Origin: Panaeolus papilionaceus
Taxonomy: Eukaryota > Basidiomycota > Agaricomycetes > Agaricales
Length of the DNA: 64,000 nt
Assembly (NCBI GenBank): GCA_015501605.1
Contig: JADNRZ010000023.1
Span: 248,001 to 312,000, forward strand
Reading direction: 5' to 3'
Of the stretch, positions 26,640 to 39,409 are shown piece by piece. Position 1 is the stretch's first letter, and the number at the start of each line of letters is the position of its first letter. The notes beneath the pieces are model-generated. The model was not told the DNA's origin. It searched no databases and was given only the letters and a program-made list of their open reading frames with translations. A program made the translations under genes and the position numbers.

Positions 26640-29600
26640 ATGGAGCAGGAGATCGACCAAATTGTCCAAGCTATCAATATTGCTTTTGATCAGAGTCAGA
26701 TTTCACTTCACCAGCAAGCATTAGCCTATATATCCTCTATCCAGCAAAATGCCAATGAGACTTGGAGATTGGCTCTCAAAATATTTGCTGACCAGAATGC
26801 AGATGGAAGCAGGAAATACCCCACCCAAGCACGATTCTTTGCATTACGCGTGCTAGACGAGTTTTTAGATAACAGGTGAGCTAATTTTTTTATTATATTG
26901 AACAAGGACATCCAAGTCGCTGGCAGATGTCGGAGTCATTTCATATCATGGCTGACTCTTGTATCGCGTGCTGTGCATCCCTGATGTCATTACACGCTTT
27001 TGAGCCACCGTCATGCTGACTGCTTTCACAGGTTCGAACGGTTTGACGACGAATCTTTTCAGACTCTTCAACAAGGTTTAGTCAATTATATTCAGACGGA
27101 ATATGTGCTAGGACCAGCAGAGGCAGATGCTACGTGTACGTCCTGTTTCCGGGTAATTTTTTGCAAGAGCAATCTAACATTTACCATCTTAGTCTTGCGC
27201 AACAAATTCTCACATACGCTGACACTGTTCTTCCTGTGTACCTACACTGAACAGTGGCCGACATTCTTCTCGGATCTCTTCACCCTCATTCGCCCAGCAG
27301 ACCAAAACGCGCAATCCGGACTTAACCGACACGTCTCCTTGCTCTTCTTTCACATTGTCCTGGAAATTTCGGGTGAAGTTGCAGACCAGATTATCAAGTC
27401 CGCGAGGTCCTTTAACGCCGTCCGACATGCTCGAGATGGCAGGGTGCGCGATGCTGTTAGAGATAACGATGCTTCCAGAATCAACGAAGCTGTACTCACC
27501 ATCATAATGGAGGGTGTAGAGAAGATGAACGAGCTGAGGAAAAACCCGGGTGCAGCATCAGATCCAAAGGTGTTGGACCATGCAATCGAAATCGTGGATT
27601 GGGGTGTGCGGACGTATGGCTCATATGTCGGTATGTGTACTTTCTGCAGCCCCTTTTTCTCTTTCAAATTCTCATTTGTTTTGATTAGGATGGATCGATA
27701 TTAATCTTACTGTAACGCCCACCACTGTTCCTCTACTTTTCAACCTTCTCGCAGATCCTTCTTTACCCATCCGACTTGCTACTTCTGTTGCTCTCCTTCG
27801 CATTGTTTCTAAAGGTCTCAAGGAACCGGGAGACAAACTGCAATTACTCAAAGTCCTGTCTTTGGGTCAAGTTCTTGATGCCTTGGAATCAAAAACACGC
27901 GCACAGCAAGTGGAACGAGGGGAAGACACTGACGAGGGAGAAGAGTCATATCGTGAGGCACTGGGGAAGTTGCTGAACGCTTTGGGACAGGAGCTAGCGA
28001 AATTGACCGACGTGAGTGTTCGTGCTATCTTTTACAATGGATCATAATCTGAAATACGTTTAGGAATGTCCAAACGAAGAGATCAAGGCTGAAGCAGCGA
28101 CGTATCTGGCTCAAATTCAACCCGTTATGTTAAGGTTCCTTGCAGACGACTACGACGACACGTGTTCAACGGTGTTCCCATTACTCCAGCTCATCTTATC
28201 CAGCGTAAGTTGACCGGAACCGGATATTGCATAGACGTAATTGACAGTCCATTCAGTACAAGCGGGCCAGGAAAATATCTACAGACCCTATTGAAGAGTC
28301 AAAACGGCGATTCTTAACCCAGCTAATGGAAGTCATCCTTGTCAAGATGAAATGGGAAGATGACCCAGATGCAGATGATGCGGACGAGGACGACGTCGGA
28401 GAGTTTGAGAAGATGCGAAAGGCGAGTGCTCTCCATACTCTCCCTCTTCACTCAGTATTGAAACGCGTTTAGGATCTGCGCGTTTTCTTAGACTCCATAT
28501 TGGCCATCGACCAAGACCTCGTCACGGATGCCGTCCGTGCTCTTGCGATAAACACCATCACCGCGTACCGCAATGGCGTTTCTCTAAAATGGAACGACGC
28601 AGAACTGGGCATTTACCTCGTCTACATCTTTGGAGAGATCAACAAGAGTACGCATTTTCTGATTGACATCCTTTATTTAACCTTACAACTCACCCAGGTG
28701 GCGGGAAAGGACGAGCTGCCTTCTGCTTCGCTCCGCCTGTTGCCCCAGAGAAAAGGAAAGGAACAGATTATAGCGAATATCCTCTCACACCACACGGCGA
28801 AATGCTCTTCTCTTTGGTCCAGTCTGGCATCGCGTCGTTCCCCAATCGGACTGTCTCTCTTCAATTCTTTGAGGCAGTATCACGGTATACGGACTTCTTC
28901 AAAGTGAGAAGAGAATGTATCATCCCAACACTAGAAGCAATGGTGGATCAGAGGTACGTAGGCCGATGAAATGTTAACTTGCATATGTTAATTTTATGCT
29001 CATTGCACCTTTTATCAGGGGTCTACATAACGACAAGTCGGAATTCCGCTCCCGTGTTTACTACCTTTTCCACCGCTTCATCAAGGAGCTGAGGAACGAG
29101 ATTCCCGTCGAGATTTCTGGTACCATCATCAACAGCGTACAGGACCTGCTCGCTATCAATGTTACGATCCCAGAACCTGAGGAACCAGAGTTGGACATTC
29201 TTACAGAGGCAATCAAGGGCTCAGATTTCGATGCACAGCTCTATCTCTTTGAGACAGCCGGCATCCTCAACTCGCTGATGTACAAGGATAGTGCCCAGCA
29301 GTCGACTGTATTACTTTCTCTGGTGAAACCGCTCATGGACAACCTCTCTGCCAGTTTCCAAGCCTTCAGGACTAATGGACCCTCTGATCTCGTCCCTATT
29401 GTCCAAGTGCATCATATCATCATGGCTCTCGGAAATATTTCAAAAGGCTTTCCTGATTATCCTTCTGAGGTCCCTGAAAACTACATCTTCCCTCCCTTGG
29501 AGGTGTTCGCACAAATGGCTCAAGCCATTCTCGTCTGTCTGGAAGCCATGAATGTCTTCAAGCCTATCCGAGATGCTGTACGTTTACATGAATTTCTTAA

Positions 29601-30606
29601 TTGGAGTTTCAAATGGGCTAACTTCTCTTCAGGCACGGTTCGCATTTGCAAGGATTCTTGCTACTGCTGGCCCAACCGTGACGCACTACATCCCTCCACT
29701 CATGACAAATTTATTGGCGCACTTCGAGCCCTCAGAACTCGTGGACTTTATGAACTTTATCGGCCTACTGGTTCATAAGCTGAGAGTGCGTATTTGTCCG
29801 TTTCTTCGCAGGCATTTTCTAACCAATTGAAATTTAACAGAAGGACATGTTCAACGTCCTTGACGAGCTTATTGGCCCTTTGAGTTCGCATATCACGTCT
29901 TTGCTCACACAACCCGTTTCTGGGACAGATGACCAAAGGATGCATCTGGAAACGAAAAAGGCCTACCTTTCACTCCTCAATACCATCATGTCGGGTGGCC
30001 TCCACCGAGTCTTCATTTCAGAACGTGCGTTGCAATGACTGTTACCCCTGTAAAACATCCTGACTAATATTTTCAACAGGTAACATGGGCACATTTGAAG
30101 GGCTAATTGACAACATGCGCGGAATTGCTGAAGATATGACAGATCCGTCCAGCTCAAAAACAGCCCTCGCGTTCTTGGGACGTTGCGTCTATGTTTGGAA
30201 TCGCACTGACCCAACCAAACAGCAGAGAGAAGGCATTCTTCCAGGGTTTGAAGGTGTTATCTATGAACGTTTGCTGCCCGCTGCTTTCCGTATTCCTTCA
30301 CATCCAAACTTCAACATCAAGGATGGACAAGTTCTTGTCGTGAGTACAAATTCTCCTTTTTCCACGGTTTATATCCTGAAAACATTTATTTAGGCTCTCG
30401 GAGAAGTTGCAACCTTCCTCCAGACAATTGGAACTTGCAAAGGGCAACCATTTTACGACTACCTGCTCAACGTCTTCTTTCCTTCACAAAACTGGCCAAC
30501 AACGACCGCTATAGAATTTACCACAAAATTACGAGGAGAAGACCAGAAAAACTTCCGGAAATACTTTACGGACCTCATCAGGTCCTTGCTTCCCCCAACT
30601 TCATAG
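26640..30606 (+). CDS. LOS1: Exportin-T (tRNA exportin, Los1/XPOT)
   Basis: Large multi-exon gene of about 1,080 residues made of HEAT-like helical repeats. It starts MEQEIDQIVQAINIAFD, followed by the importin-beta N-terminal segment SLHQQALAYISSIQ and FFALRVLDEFL. Diagnostic exportin-T motifs are LRNKFSHTLTLFFLCTYTEQ followed by WPTFFSDLF, VDWGVRTYGSYVGWIDI, LGKLLNALGQELAKL and, near the C-terminus, FLGRCVYVW. It ends LIRSLLPPTS. Exportin-T carries mature tRNA out of the nucleus with Ran-GTP. Splices read by eye: the donor after ADAT uses GTACGT and joins FLRNKF. Exon count is about a dozen; minor boundaries may be off by a few codons. Confidence 0.9.
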
Positions 30607-31304
30607 CGCGTCAACCTACACTCTTTTCCAGCCTTCGTCCTCACACAGGCACCTTACAACCCATGCACGATTACCCCGTTTATGGTTATTACATCCTCTA
30701 TAGGTCACCATGCTTTATTTTTTGATGCCTACAGCATTCTTCATTCTCTTTCGATTGTTTACCCCGTTCTTGTGCACGCCCACCTCCATCCACACACACC
30801 CATTTGTATTTGTCACCTCTCTTCTTCATCTGAAAACCCCCTCATCCATTACGCTTTGTCACCATTCACGCCTGTAATATTATTTGTCTCGTTTGCAAGT
30901 ACCATAGCATACTCTGACGGAATTTAAATATCTCTGTTTTCACCCCCGCAAAGAACTAGCGCCAAGATTTTGCATCGTGGTGTTTTGGACTGACGTACAC
31001 GATACTGCAGCATGCAGCTCATGTATGTATCTAATCAATTGGGTTGGCTTTCGTTGGTTATAAATATGACTGTGTGTCTGCCATCGTCCACGTTGTTTGT
31101 CGAAAGGGTCAACTCTAACTGGAATCTGTCATGTAATAGCCACCCCATCGATAATCGAGTGCATAACACGCCGTAATCAGCATGACCACCACCTGCTGGT
31201 GGGTGGTTGAACGTTTATCTATTCTCCCATTGCCAATACCTCTCCGCCTCCTCCCGGACGTCCGGATTAACGTTTCCTATCTCCCTCTTATTGCTGAAGA
31301 CCCG
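30607..31304. other. Intergenic region
   Basis: About 700 bp after exportin-T, T/C-rich at first (probable 3' UTR). No gene recognised. Confidence 0.5.
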
Positions 31305-32176
31305 ATGGGCTTAAACAGCTCGAAATTCAAGGTGGTGAACAAGTTGAATGAGGGGGACAAGCTGATATTGTGTGTATCGTTATTTTTGGGCGTTCGTCTG
31401 CCTCAATACGTAAAGTTGTGCTAATCACCTCTGTTGGATGGCTTTCCCTTCAGGCTTCTGGGTGGCAGTGGGGCTGGAAAATCCAGAGTACGTCTTCCGA
31501 GTCGTTTTGAGTGGCATCGCCTTTCGTCAAAATTTGACCTGTCGCATTTCCAGTTTCTAGATTTAATCTGCGAACAACAAAATCCAGAAGTGAGCAGCAG
31601 GGTGGACAACAACCTCATGAAAACGAAGGACGATGGCTTCTGCTTCGTCAGGATTGAAATCGACTACAGAGGCGAGAAACACAGTATCATTGTGATGGAC
31701 AGCAAAGCCATCGTGGAACACTCCACGGAGATTAAGAAATGTCTATCATCCAAGTACCCTGCGTTCCAATTCCCGTTTCTTTGGAGAAAGTCTATGTGTT
31801 GATTGATTAACACTGCAGGTCATTAGGGAAGAAAAATATTCATCTATTAGGCGTCCTCCTCCTGCAGAAATTCACAGACAACAGGGTGACAGGAGACGGT
31901 CCCGATACCAGATTTCCATTCGTTGGCATCATTAGAGAAATATTCGGCTCCTCCGACTTCACGCAGAAAACCAACTTGGTGCTCACTCATGCCGATCGAA
32001 ACATGGAGAAGGAAATCAGAGTTAAACGACTTGAAGGTTATAGCAAAAAGTTCAAAAAGATGTTTCCGGGGAGGGAGGACCAGAGTTCAATTTTCGAGCA
32101 CACAAATACGTCGCAGTCGGCACAAATGATCCTCACGGAGATTGTAACGAGGGGTTTGGCGGAGATGGGTTTCTAG
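31305..32176 (+). CDS. P-loop NTPase with N-myristoylation signal, copy 1
   Basis: Four exons (31305-31369, 31454-31487, 31554-31753, 31819-32176) encode 218 residues. The start MGLNSSK fits the N-myristoylation consensus (Gly2, Ser6). A Walker A loop, LLLGGSGAGKS, follows at once, split by an intron. Later motifs are HSIIVMDS, in the place of a Walker B/G3 strand, and NLVLTHAD, in the place of a G4 base-recognition loop, as in the AIG1/Toc/septin-like branch of GTPases. No classical DxxG motif is seen. The role is unknown. It is the tandem partner of 32644-33490, with the first three exon lengths identical. Confidence 0.75.
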
Positions 32177-32643
32177 CGCTTATTCGGAATTCACTCATGG
32201 ACTGAGGCAGAAATTTGGTGGAATTTTGTATCTATATTACTGGTTTACATGTACATATATAATGACTAAAGCAAATTTGACTGGACGGATGTATCGCTTA
32301 TCCTATTCAGTGAATAGTAGGTGCTGACTGACATTCAAAACCTTGATCGACATTAATGTCCACGACATGGACGACACGAGCCGTTTTGCCACACGAACTG
32401 AAGTGCTACAATGTACGTTACGACATGCTGCATGCGTTCATGTTGCAATCTTTATCGATGATCGGTATGGCAAGACACGCAGCAGTCGACATGCATTCTG
32501 CCTATTATTATAAGTACTGCTTTCAGTTGCATTGAGAAGGCGACGATCGAACGACCTACTCCCAACCATCGCGGAGTCCTTTCGACGGCGTTCAGGACTT
32601 CTTGCTCGTTTCTCGGTGCTATATACTCGATTACTTTTCTGCG
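32177..32643. other. Intergenic region between tandem P-loop genes
   Basis: 467 bp; holds the promoter of copy 2. Nothing else recognised. Confidence 0.5.
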
Positions 32644-33490
32644 ATGGGCCAGTCCGCTTCTAAACTTGGGGTTGTGAAGAAGCTGGAAGAAAATGATAAA
32701 TTGGTGCTGTGCGTATTTCGCCCCATACCAGTCTACATGAGATGTAGGGTTATCGTAGGCAAACAACTAATTATCCTGATGCGACTGCTTGTAGACTCCT
32801 TGGAGAGGCAGGTGCGGGCAAGTCGCAAGTAGGTCACTTCATTTCGACCGTAATAATCAACAACCGAGAGTTACTTTAAATTCACGACTCACCTTCACAG
32901 TTTCTAAATCTGATATGCGATCAAGCGCTACCAGACGTCTTCCGTCGAGTTTCAACCGACTTAACATCTCGCAGTGACGGCTATTGTTTTGTGAGGTGCA
33001 AAATCAAAGACAGGGCAAATCAGGAACATAATATCGTCGTGATGGACACGAACGCAATTCCCGATAATGAGCCAGAACTAATCCAATGTCTTTCCCAAAA
33101 GTTTGTCGTCATAACCTGGTTTTGTAAGTTGCGGCTAAACTGGTCAACAGAAATCTGAAGGAGAAGCGCGTGAAAATCATTTCCGTCGTTCTCCTGCGAA
33201 AGTTCAGCAACAATAGGAACACCTCTGGATATCCGCATTTTCAACCTATTGGCGAAATATGCGGAAACAGGCTCGAGGCTCGAACGAAGACGTGTTTAGT
33301 GCTGACTCACCGCAAAGGCCCACAGGACAACCCAGAGCGATATAATGACTGCTGTAGACTATTTCAAGAGAAGTTTGGGTTCGATCGACCAGTATTTGAA
33401 CTTCAGGATAACAGTCATTCTGCCATTCAGATCCTCCAGGATATTTTGAAAGCGTCGGGTCTGGATATCGAAGGGTTGCTGCCAAATTAA
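32644..33490 (+). CDS. P-loop NTPase with N-myristoylation signal, copy 2
   Basis: Four exons (32644-32708, 32795-32828, 32901-33100, 33151-33490) of 65, 34, 200 and 340 nt encode 212 residues; the first three lengths equal those of copy 1. It begins MGQSASK, a myristoylation consensus, then VVKKLEENDKLVLLLGEAGAGKSQ, a Walker A loop starting only ~22 residues from the N-terminus. Further motifs are NIVVMDT and CLVLTHRK in the positions of the G3 and G4 strands. The reading frame is intact. Paralogous by tandem duplication to 31305-32176; sequence divergence is considerable, so the duplication is not recent. Confidence 0.75.
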
Positions 33491-33787
33491 ATACTTTGTA
33501 TAATTGTAAAGCAGAGATACACAATTATGTTTGCATGGCTATTGAAGTTTAGTGAACCTCCCAAGCCTTTCGAAATGTATCACGACTGTTAACGAACACA
33601 AGCAAGATCGAACTGCTGAGGATGTGGTTGAAGGATGGAGCCGCAATGCCGAATCGTATTATATAATATTACAGTATCATTTCTCACGTTCATCACTGTT
33701 CGTGATCTTCAAGACTTAGCTGTGTTCGCTGTTCAACCACCATCTTGTCATCCCTTGATATCTTTCTGCTACACCCTTGAACACGAA

Positions 33788-35111
33788 ATGAGCACGATAA
33801 ACGAGGATGAGATTGTCGTTCCACCCCTGCCAGACCCGATACCCCAGGCTCCGAGGCCACCCAAAAAACTAAAGCCCGCACGGAAGCAGGTGAAGCCTGG
33901 CGATGTAAACAAAACGGAAACTGTACAAACAGGAAAGGAATATAGTGTGTATCATAAAGCTATTTTGAAAATGCAGCACGTTTGACCCAAATTTTGTATT
34001 TTAGATATTTGGTATAACAAATGGGCAGGTGGTGACCGGGAGGACAGTTATTCAAAGTGCGTAGCGAAACCATGAACAAGTAGCATATCCGGCTCACATT
34101 CTTTCCTATTGACAGCAAAACCAAATCGCAAACGAGATGCCAAATAAAGCGTGACTCAGGCCTTACACGGGCCAATACCACTGGGATGAAATATATCTGT
34201 ATTTTCTTTGCCAGAGGATGCTGTCCATATGGCTGGGAGTGCGAATACAGACATACGTTGCCAGACTTGAACGAAGAATTTCCAGACAGTTCAAAGGATT
34301 GCTTTGCCAGAGACAAGTTTGCGGATTATCGAGATGATATGGGTGGTGTTGGAAGTTTCAACAGGCAGAACCGCACGTTATACGTAGGACGTATCAAGGA
34401 GACTGGGACTGGTCCTGAGACGGAAGAGGTCGTCATCAGGCATTTCAGAGAATGGGGGACCATTGAGAGGAGTGAGTTATAATCGTTTTTCTTGGTGTTT
34501 ATATAGACACTCATCATATCATAGCACGAGTCCTCCAATACCGCAGCGTGGCCTTCGTGACGTATGTCTCCGAGTTCCATGCTCAATTTGCAAAAGAGGC
34601 CATGGCATGCCAGTCGCTCGACAATGACGAAATTCTCAACGTCCGATGGGCTACCGAGGATCCAAATCCTGTGCAGAAAGTTGCCGAGAAGCGCAGACTG
34701 GAGGACATGGGCAAGGAGGCTATCAAAGCAAAGATGGATCCTCGAATTGTGGATGCAATGCGTGCAGTTAGAGCACTCGAGGAAGGTGCCACATTAGATG
34801 ACGATGACGCTATGGAAGAGGATGAGGGCCGGGATTCCAAGCGACGAAGAATTGAAAACGGTTCTGCAGATGACGATGACGATGACGAGGAAGAGAATGA
34901 AGGTTCAGCGTCCCCTCCAGTCCCTGTTCCTGTCACTCAACCTACACCGCAACCCACCAACGGAATTCTCAACGCGGATACGCTGGAGAGTCTGAAGTAC
35001 TTTGCAGAAATCCGGAAACGACAGGGTATTTCTACGACTCAGCAGAAAGCCCCTCCTCCTGCTTCAAAGGCTGGCCTGGGTCTAGGAGGTTATGGCAGCG
35101 ACGACGACTAG
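33788..35111 (+). CDS. CWC2: Pre-mRNA splicing factor Cwc2
   Basis: Spliceosomal RNA-binding protein of the Prp19-associated complex, which contacts U6 snRNA and helps form the catalytic centre. A Pro-rich N-terminus is followed by NIWYNKWAGGDRED, the Torus region, and a CCCH zinc finger KYICIFFARGCCPYGWECEY then RH. An RRM follows: NRTLYVGRIK as RNP2 and SVAFVTYVSEFHAQFAKEAM as RNP1. A connector WATEDPNP is typical of Cwc2. The acidic and Pro-rich tail ends GLGLGGYGSDDD. Introns interrupt after KEY, after YSN and after TIER; the last donor is in the codon after TIER and rejoins TRVLQYRSVAF. Confidence 0.92.
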
Positions 35112-35364
35112 TCTACTCATATGCTTCAGTTCTTGTCTTATGATCCTTGTATCTTTAATTGTAGCACACTGAAAAATATCCCCAGCCTTTAAACTGGACC
35201 AATTTATGGAAGGGACACCCAAACAAGATTTCGTGGTATCTATATTTTGTATTCTCAAGATAATGTATCGGGCTATATATGTATGCTAGCAGTCATTGTT
35301 ACAAGGGTATCATGGGGAAAACTACTGGTATATGTAATACCAAGGGTTTCAGCGTCGTCCTGGT

Positions 35365-36171
35365 TTACAATAGGAGGGTAAACGCTCCCGCCACTACCAT
35401 CATTGCCCCGACGGTCGCGCCCTTTGAAGCAGAAATCCTGGAACCGCTACTCGGCGTATTAACTTGAAGGGTCTCAAACGGCAACAGTGCTCCAGTATAT
35501 GTCGTCGTTCTCGTTCCCGTGAATGTCGAATAAAGAGTCTCAGTACCACCCGCAGTTGTGATAGGCACAGGAAGGGGGATGACGCGCTCATCTACACATA
35601 CGCCTTCTTTGTTGTCAGAATCAAACTTACACTCCTGGTTAAGGCCCACAAAGACGATAGGCGAGTCCTCGTCCAAGATGGTCACAACGCGTTCTCCAGG
35701 GTAGGTCTCGCGGTGCACAGATGCACCCTGCTCGAATGTGTCTGGATGGAAGTTAATAGCGGTAGGATCATTGATTATGTGCTCAAGCTGGCTTACATGT
35801 CAACGTCGTTGGTTCCGAAAGAATCTTGAGGGTCCCGTGCTTTTGTCCACCATGGTAAATTACTTTGGTCATGACCTCCTCCGCTTGATATTTTGTTACG
35901 CCAGTTTCTTGTGCAGGGCCGATAGCAGAGTAAATGGTGGTTCCAAACCGCTCATAGGAAAGAGGATCGGTGTCAGTCGTGGTCGGAGCGGGATGGTCAA
36001 CGTAATACAGTGTAACAGCAACAGCTCCTGAGGATAACTGAATTAGACAGAGCTTGGTATTGAGATTATCATAGGTTAAGAGAAGATCTCACCTGCGCGC
36101 GTCACCAGCAAAAGCAGAATAGAAAAAATATTCACTGTCGTTAAGATGGTCAATGATTCTGAGCCTGTCAT
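35365..36171 (-). CDS. Secreted, probably GPI-anchored surface protein, family member 1
   Basis: No named family recognised. The start MTGSESLTILTTVNIFSILL is a signal peptide, followed after an intron by AVAVTLYYVDHPAP, SAIGPAQETGVTKYQ, ILSEPTTLTYTFEQGASVHR, a region with two Cys (NQECKFDSDNKEGVCVDE), a Thr-rich stretch and a C-terminal hydrophobic tail TVGAMMVVAGAFTLLL preceded by small residues. This layout fits a GPI-anchored cell-surface protein. The shared blocks TVxEQG/FEQGASVHR, C...D..K..VCVDE and TTYTG occur also at 42079-42870 and 43757-44539, so this is a local three-member family. Function unknown. Confidence 0.7.
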
Positions 36172-37318
36172 TTTGGTTGTGCAAATGTTTTTGGGTGTCG
36201 TAAATTGTGCAGAATTGACGCAATTACTTGTTCCTTATGAGCCCCCAACACCCCTCTGCCAAGGTTCATGAGGCAGTACAGCCTTCCTAGTGGCGAACTA
36301 TGGAGCGCGTGGCTTTCAGAGAGGGGCGGTAATATGTGACTTTCTTCATCTAAGTTCTGCCTGCTATGAAGTTCGGGCAGAGTCTCGGGAGGAATGAGTG
36401 CACTGCCCCTTTTTCAGCTTATTCTAGGTTTAATAGTCTTGGAAGCGGATCTGTCCTATCCGGCGGGTCTGATAAACCCATGTCAGTCGTAAGTAGTCGA
36501 GCTACGGAGACATCGATTGCTGGCCACGGGTGGAGAAATGATCGAAGAGTAACGGGAGCACATGGGTGCCTGTCAGGCGCTAGCAAGGTACATAAGTCAG
36601 CGATCACTTCGGGAACACAGCAATTGCCATAGCGTCGACAGTCAAGGCGCAACACGTTATAACAAAGTAGTTGCGTGGATGAGTAGCCACAGTTAGAACA
36701 AAGTATTGTAGCTGAACGGAATCCAAAGTCGTGTTAGAGCAGGACCGAGGGGATCCATCTGTGTTGATCCAGTAAAAACATGACAATGGCAGTGGCTGTA
36801 GTAACACTCGTAACTGAAATATTCCGAGCAGAATGTATGGATTGAAATTTTCGAATGAGAGGTCCGGTTTGAAGAAATGTGCCCACCATAGCATACACAG
36901 AACGAGGATAACAGCAGGGTCGGCGAGATAGTAAGCGTTGACTGCGCTGCGTCGCATCCCACTATTCAGAAGAATTCTTGCCTGGGCGTTCCAGATATTG
37001 AAATGTAGCCCCTGATGCCTTTTCATTATGTAAAGTAAGGGTATGAGGCACTTCGAGGGGGTCTTGATGGTTCTGCTGCTGGGACTTCGGTTGCCTTAGA
37101 ACTGCCGCTTATTGCGATAATTTCGTTACCCTCCGTTTAATTAATGACATTCGATAGCGCTTTTCAAGAAGGTAACGACTTTCTGTAAGAGGTACAGTTC
37201 CGAATATAAAACTAATCTAAAACTGAGAAAGTCATTTGTGTTTAAGAGCGCAATCCATTGATGCATCAGCAATTTCTGATTTTTTCCCATAGCTCCATAT
37301 AGTGTGTGAGCCATCAGC
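36172..37318. other. Intergenic region
   Basis: No supported gene. A 140-codon minus frame at 36604-37026 has no recognisable motif. Confidence 0.4.
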
Positions 37319-38649
37319 TGTAGTGCCCCACTTGGCACTGTAGCGTGCTGTAGCAACGTAGCACTCTGGAGTGTAATGTCACTCATCAGAAACAATACTA
37401 ACTTCCCTTACACTAGTTCTGAAGACATTGGTAGCTAACACCCTCACTATGAACCTGACATATGTTGTATGTGCTACTCAATCATTTATTAGCCCTCTTG
37501 CATTTATGAAATTTGGGTAGTAATATATTTTTCGAAGCTTGAAATTCAATAACCATGTCTCTGTATGCAGCTTTCTTTCAAATAAATGCTGAACACAAAA
37601 TGCAATGAATGTGTGGGGGCACCATAATGATATTGAATTGTGATGTAGTCGATGTGGTCACAAAATAAGTCACGCACAAAACCGAACTGTTCGATTTTTT
37701 ATTCCCGCGCTAGGGTTGTGGAAAACGATGACAAATCAAGTTGGAAACATAATCCGTTCGTTTTCGAAAACTCTAAGTTCTTTCTCAACCATCATCTCCT
37801 CAACACTTTCAACCACACATCAGGCTATTGCTCACTACTAAAAATTCGGTCAGTGTTATGTTCTTTTAGTTCCACAAATGCACATGGTTTACTAGAATAT
37901 TAGAGCATCTTATTGACTTGTCATAGCATGTGGGTGATGAGCTGGCAGCATTTCGGCAGTCTGGTATGTTCCCTTGTGCTCGTTTTTTTCATTCTCCTTA
38001 TTTATTCCAGTTGGACAGTAATTCCGAATCTCTTCATTTCTTGTCCTCATCCTCTATCCTCTCCCCTCTCCATACTTACCTTTCTTCCTCTGCCTTCTCC
38101 TTCTGAGTGGGAACATCAAGGGTGACCCTCTGGAACGAAATCGCTGACCTGGACCTCGACCTGTGGCATACCCTATCCTTGCACCTGTGGGTTTTCCGCA
38201 CCAAACGAGCCCAAGAACATCCAAAATGGATGACTTATGAGCAAGATATGCTTGAAATACGAAAGGCTTCGTATTTCAAGCATATCTTGCTCAATTCTCA
38301 GCCGTTTCGGGCGCTCTTAAGCTTGTTTTGAAGCTCACTGGTACACCGACCCGGATCTGTATCCACATCAACCTGACTTGCAACCCCTCTAGGTGTACCC
38401 TTGACTTTCTCTCGGAGTCTTGATTTGCGAAGTTTTTTTCGTGGATACTCTGATTACTTATTTAATATTTGTATTGTTGATGTATTAGATAGTTTGCGAA
38501 TATATATATTTTCTCTATCTAATTTTCATTGGTTGAGTCGTATTTTGAAATTTATGTGCTATTTTAATCAATCCAGACCTGCTTGTGTAGCAGTCTGTAG
38601 CAGCCTTACACTACTCTGTAGCAATCTGTAGCGAGAAGGGGGCACTACA
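37319..38649. repeat. Possible non-autonomous DNA transposon-like element
   Basis: TGTAGTGCCCC at 37319-37329 is inverted as GGGGCACTACA at 38639-38649. Inside each end are clusters of a CTGTAGC/GCTACAG word (at least two on the left, four on the right), like the subterminal repeats of some DNA transposons. No coding transposase and no clear target-site duplication were found, so the boundaries and class are uncertain. Confidence 0.35.
38238..38293. repeat. Perfect 26-bp inverted repeat with 4-nt loop
   Basis: Arms 38238-38263 and 38268-38293 are perfectly complementary; the loop is AGGC. A transcript would fold to a 26-bp hairpin. It lies within the transposon-like tract. Confidence 0.85.
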
Positions 38650-38707
38650 TAGCACTATGCATATGTGGGAGAGTGCTATGTAAAGGGGTACCCATGCTAC
38701 AGCACTA
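38650..38707. repeat. Continuation of TAGCAC/GCTACAG repeat-rich tract
   Basis: Contains further copies of the AGCACTA and GCTACAG words found inside 37319-38649 and in the palindrome. Confidence 0.5.
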
Positions 38708-38745
38708 CAGGGCTACGGAGCACTACGTAGTGCTCCGTAGCCCTG
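38708..38745. repeat. 38-bp perfect palindrome
   Basis: Every base from 38708 to 38726 pairs with 38745 to 38727 with no loop; the centre is CTACGTAG. It overlaps the place where the stop codon of GH10 pseudogene B should be. Confidence 0.9.
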
Positions 38746-39409
38746 ACAGGGTTTGCTGATGTGGCGCCACTGAAGGCCGGTTTTTGCTTGTAGTTCTGAA
38801 TAGGTTAAATATCCGATAAGTACCGCCTCACTCTAGAGTATATAGATATTGGGATCCACATCGTCCCAGGGCAAAGCAGAGCCATAACCAGGGAAAGCAC
38901 TAGGAACCCAGGAGTACTACAAGGAAGGGAAGGCCATTTGTCAGAAGGAATCCCGAATCGTCGAACAAAATCCCGAACCTTATCGGTCAAGCCCCACATG
39001 GTAATTCCAACGCATGCAGGAACCTTCTTACAGGCAGAAAATACGGTCTGGTAGTCTTTCTGTTGCTGTAACAAATCTCCCTGAGAGGGAGGGCTCGGAA
39101 TTCTGACATCTAGCTCTGTGATCGCGACCTCGCCAAGATTCGAAAACTGAGCAAGGTTACGTTCCAAACCAGATCCATCGACCTTGCCGACAACGAAATG
39201 CCCTTGAATACCGATGCCATCGATGGGGGTACCATTCGCTTGAAGTTTCTTCACCAAGGTGTAAAGTGCGTCTGATTTAGTGTTGGGGACCTCGATGTTG
39301 TCTTCGTTTATCTATATCGATCGCGAGGGAAATAAACGATGTAAAGTTTGTGCAAGTTGAATTACAAATAGAAAAAATACGACGTACATAGAGCTTGGCA
39401 CTAGAGTCT

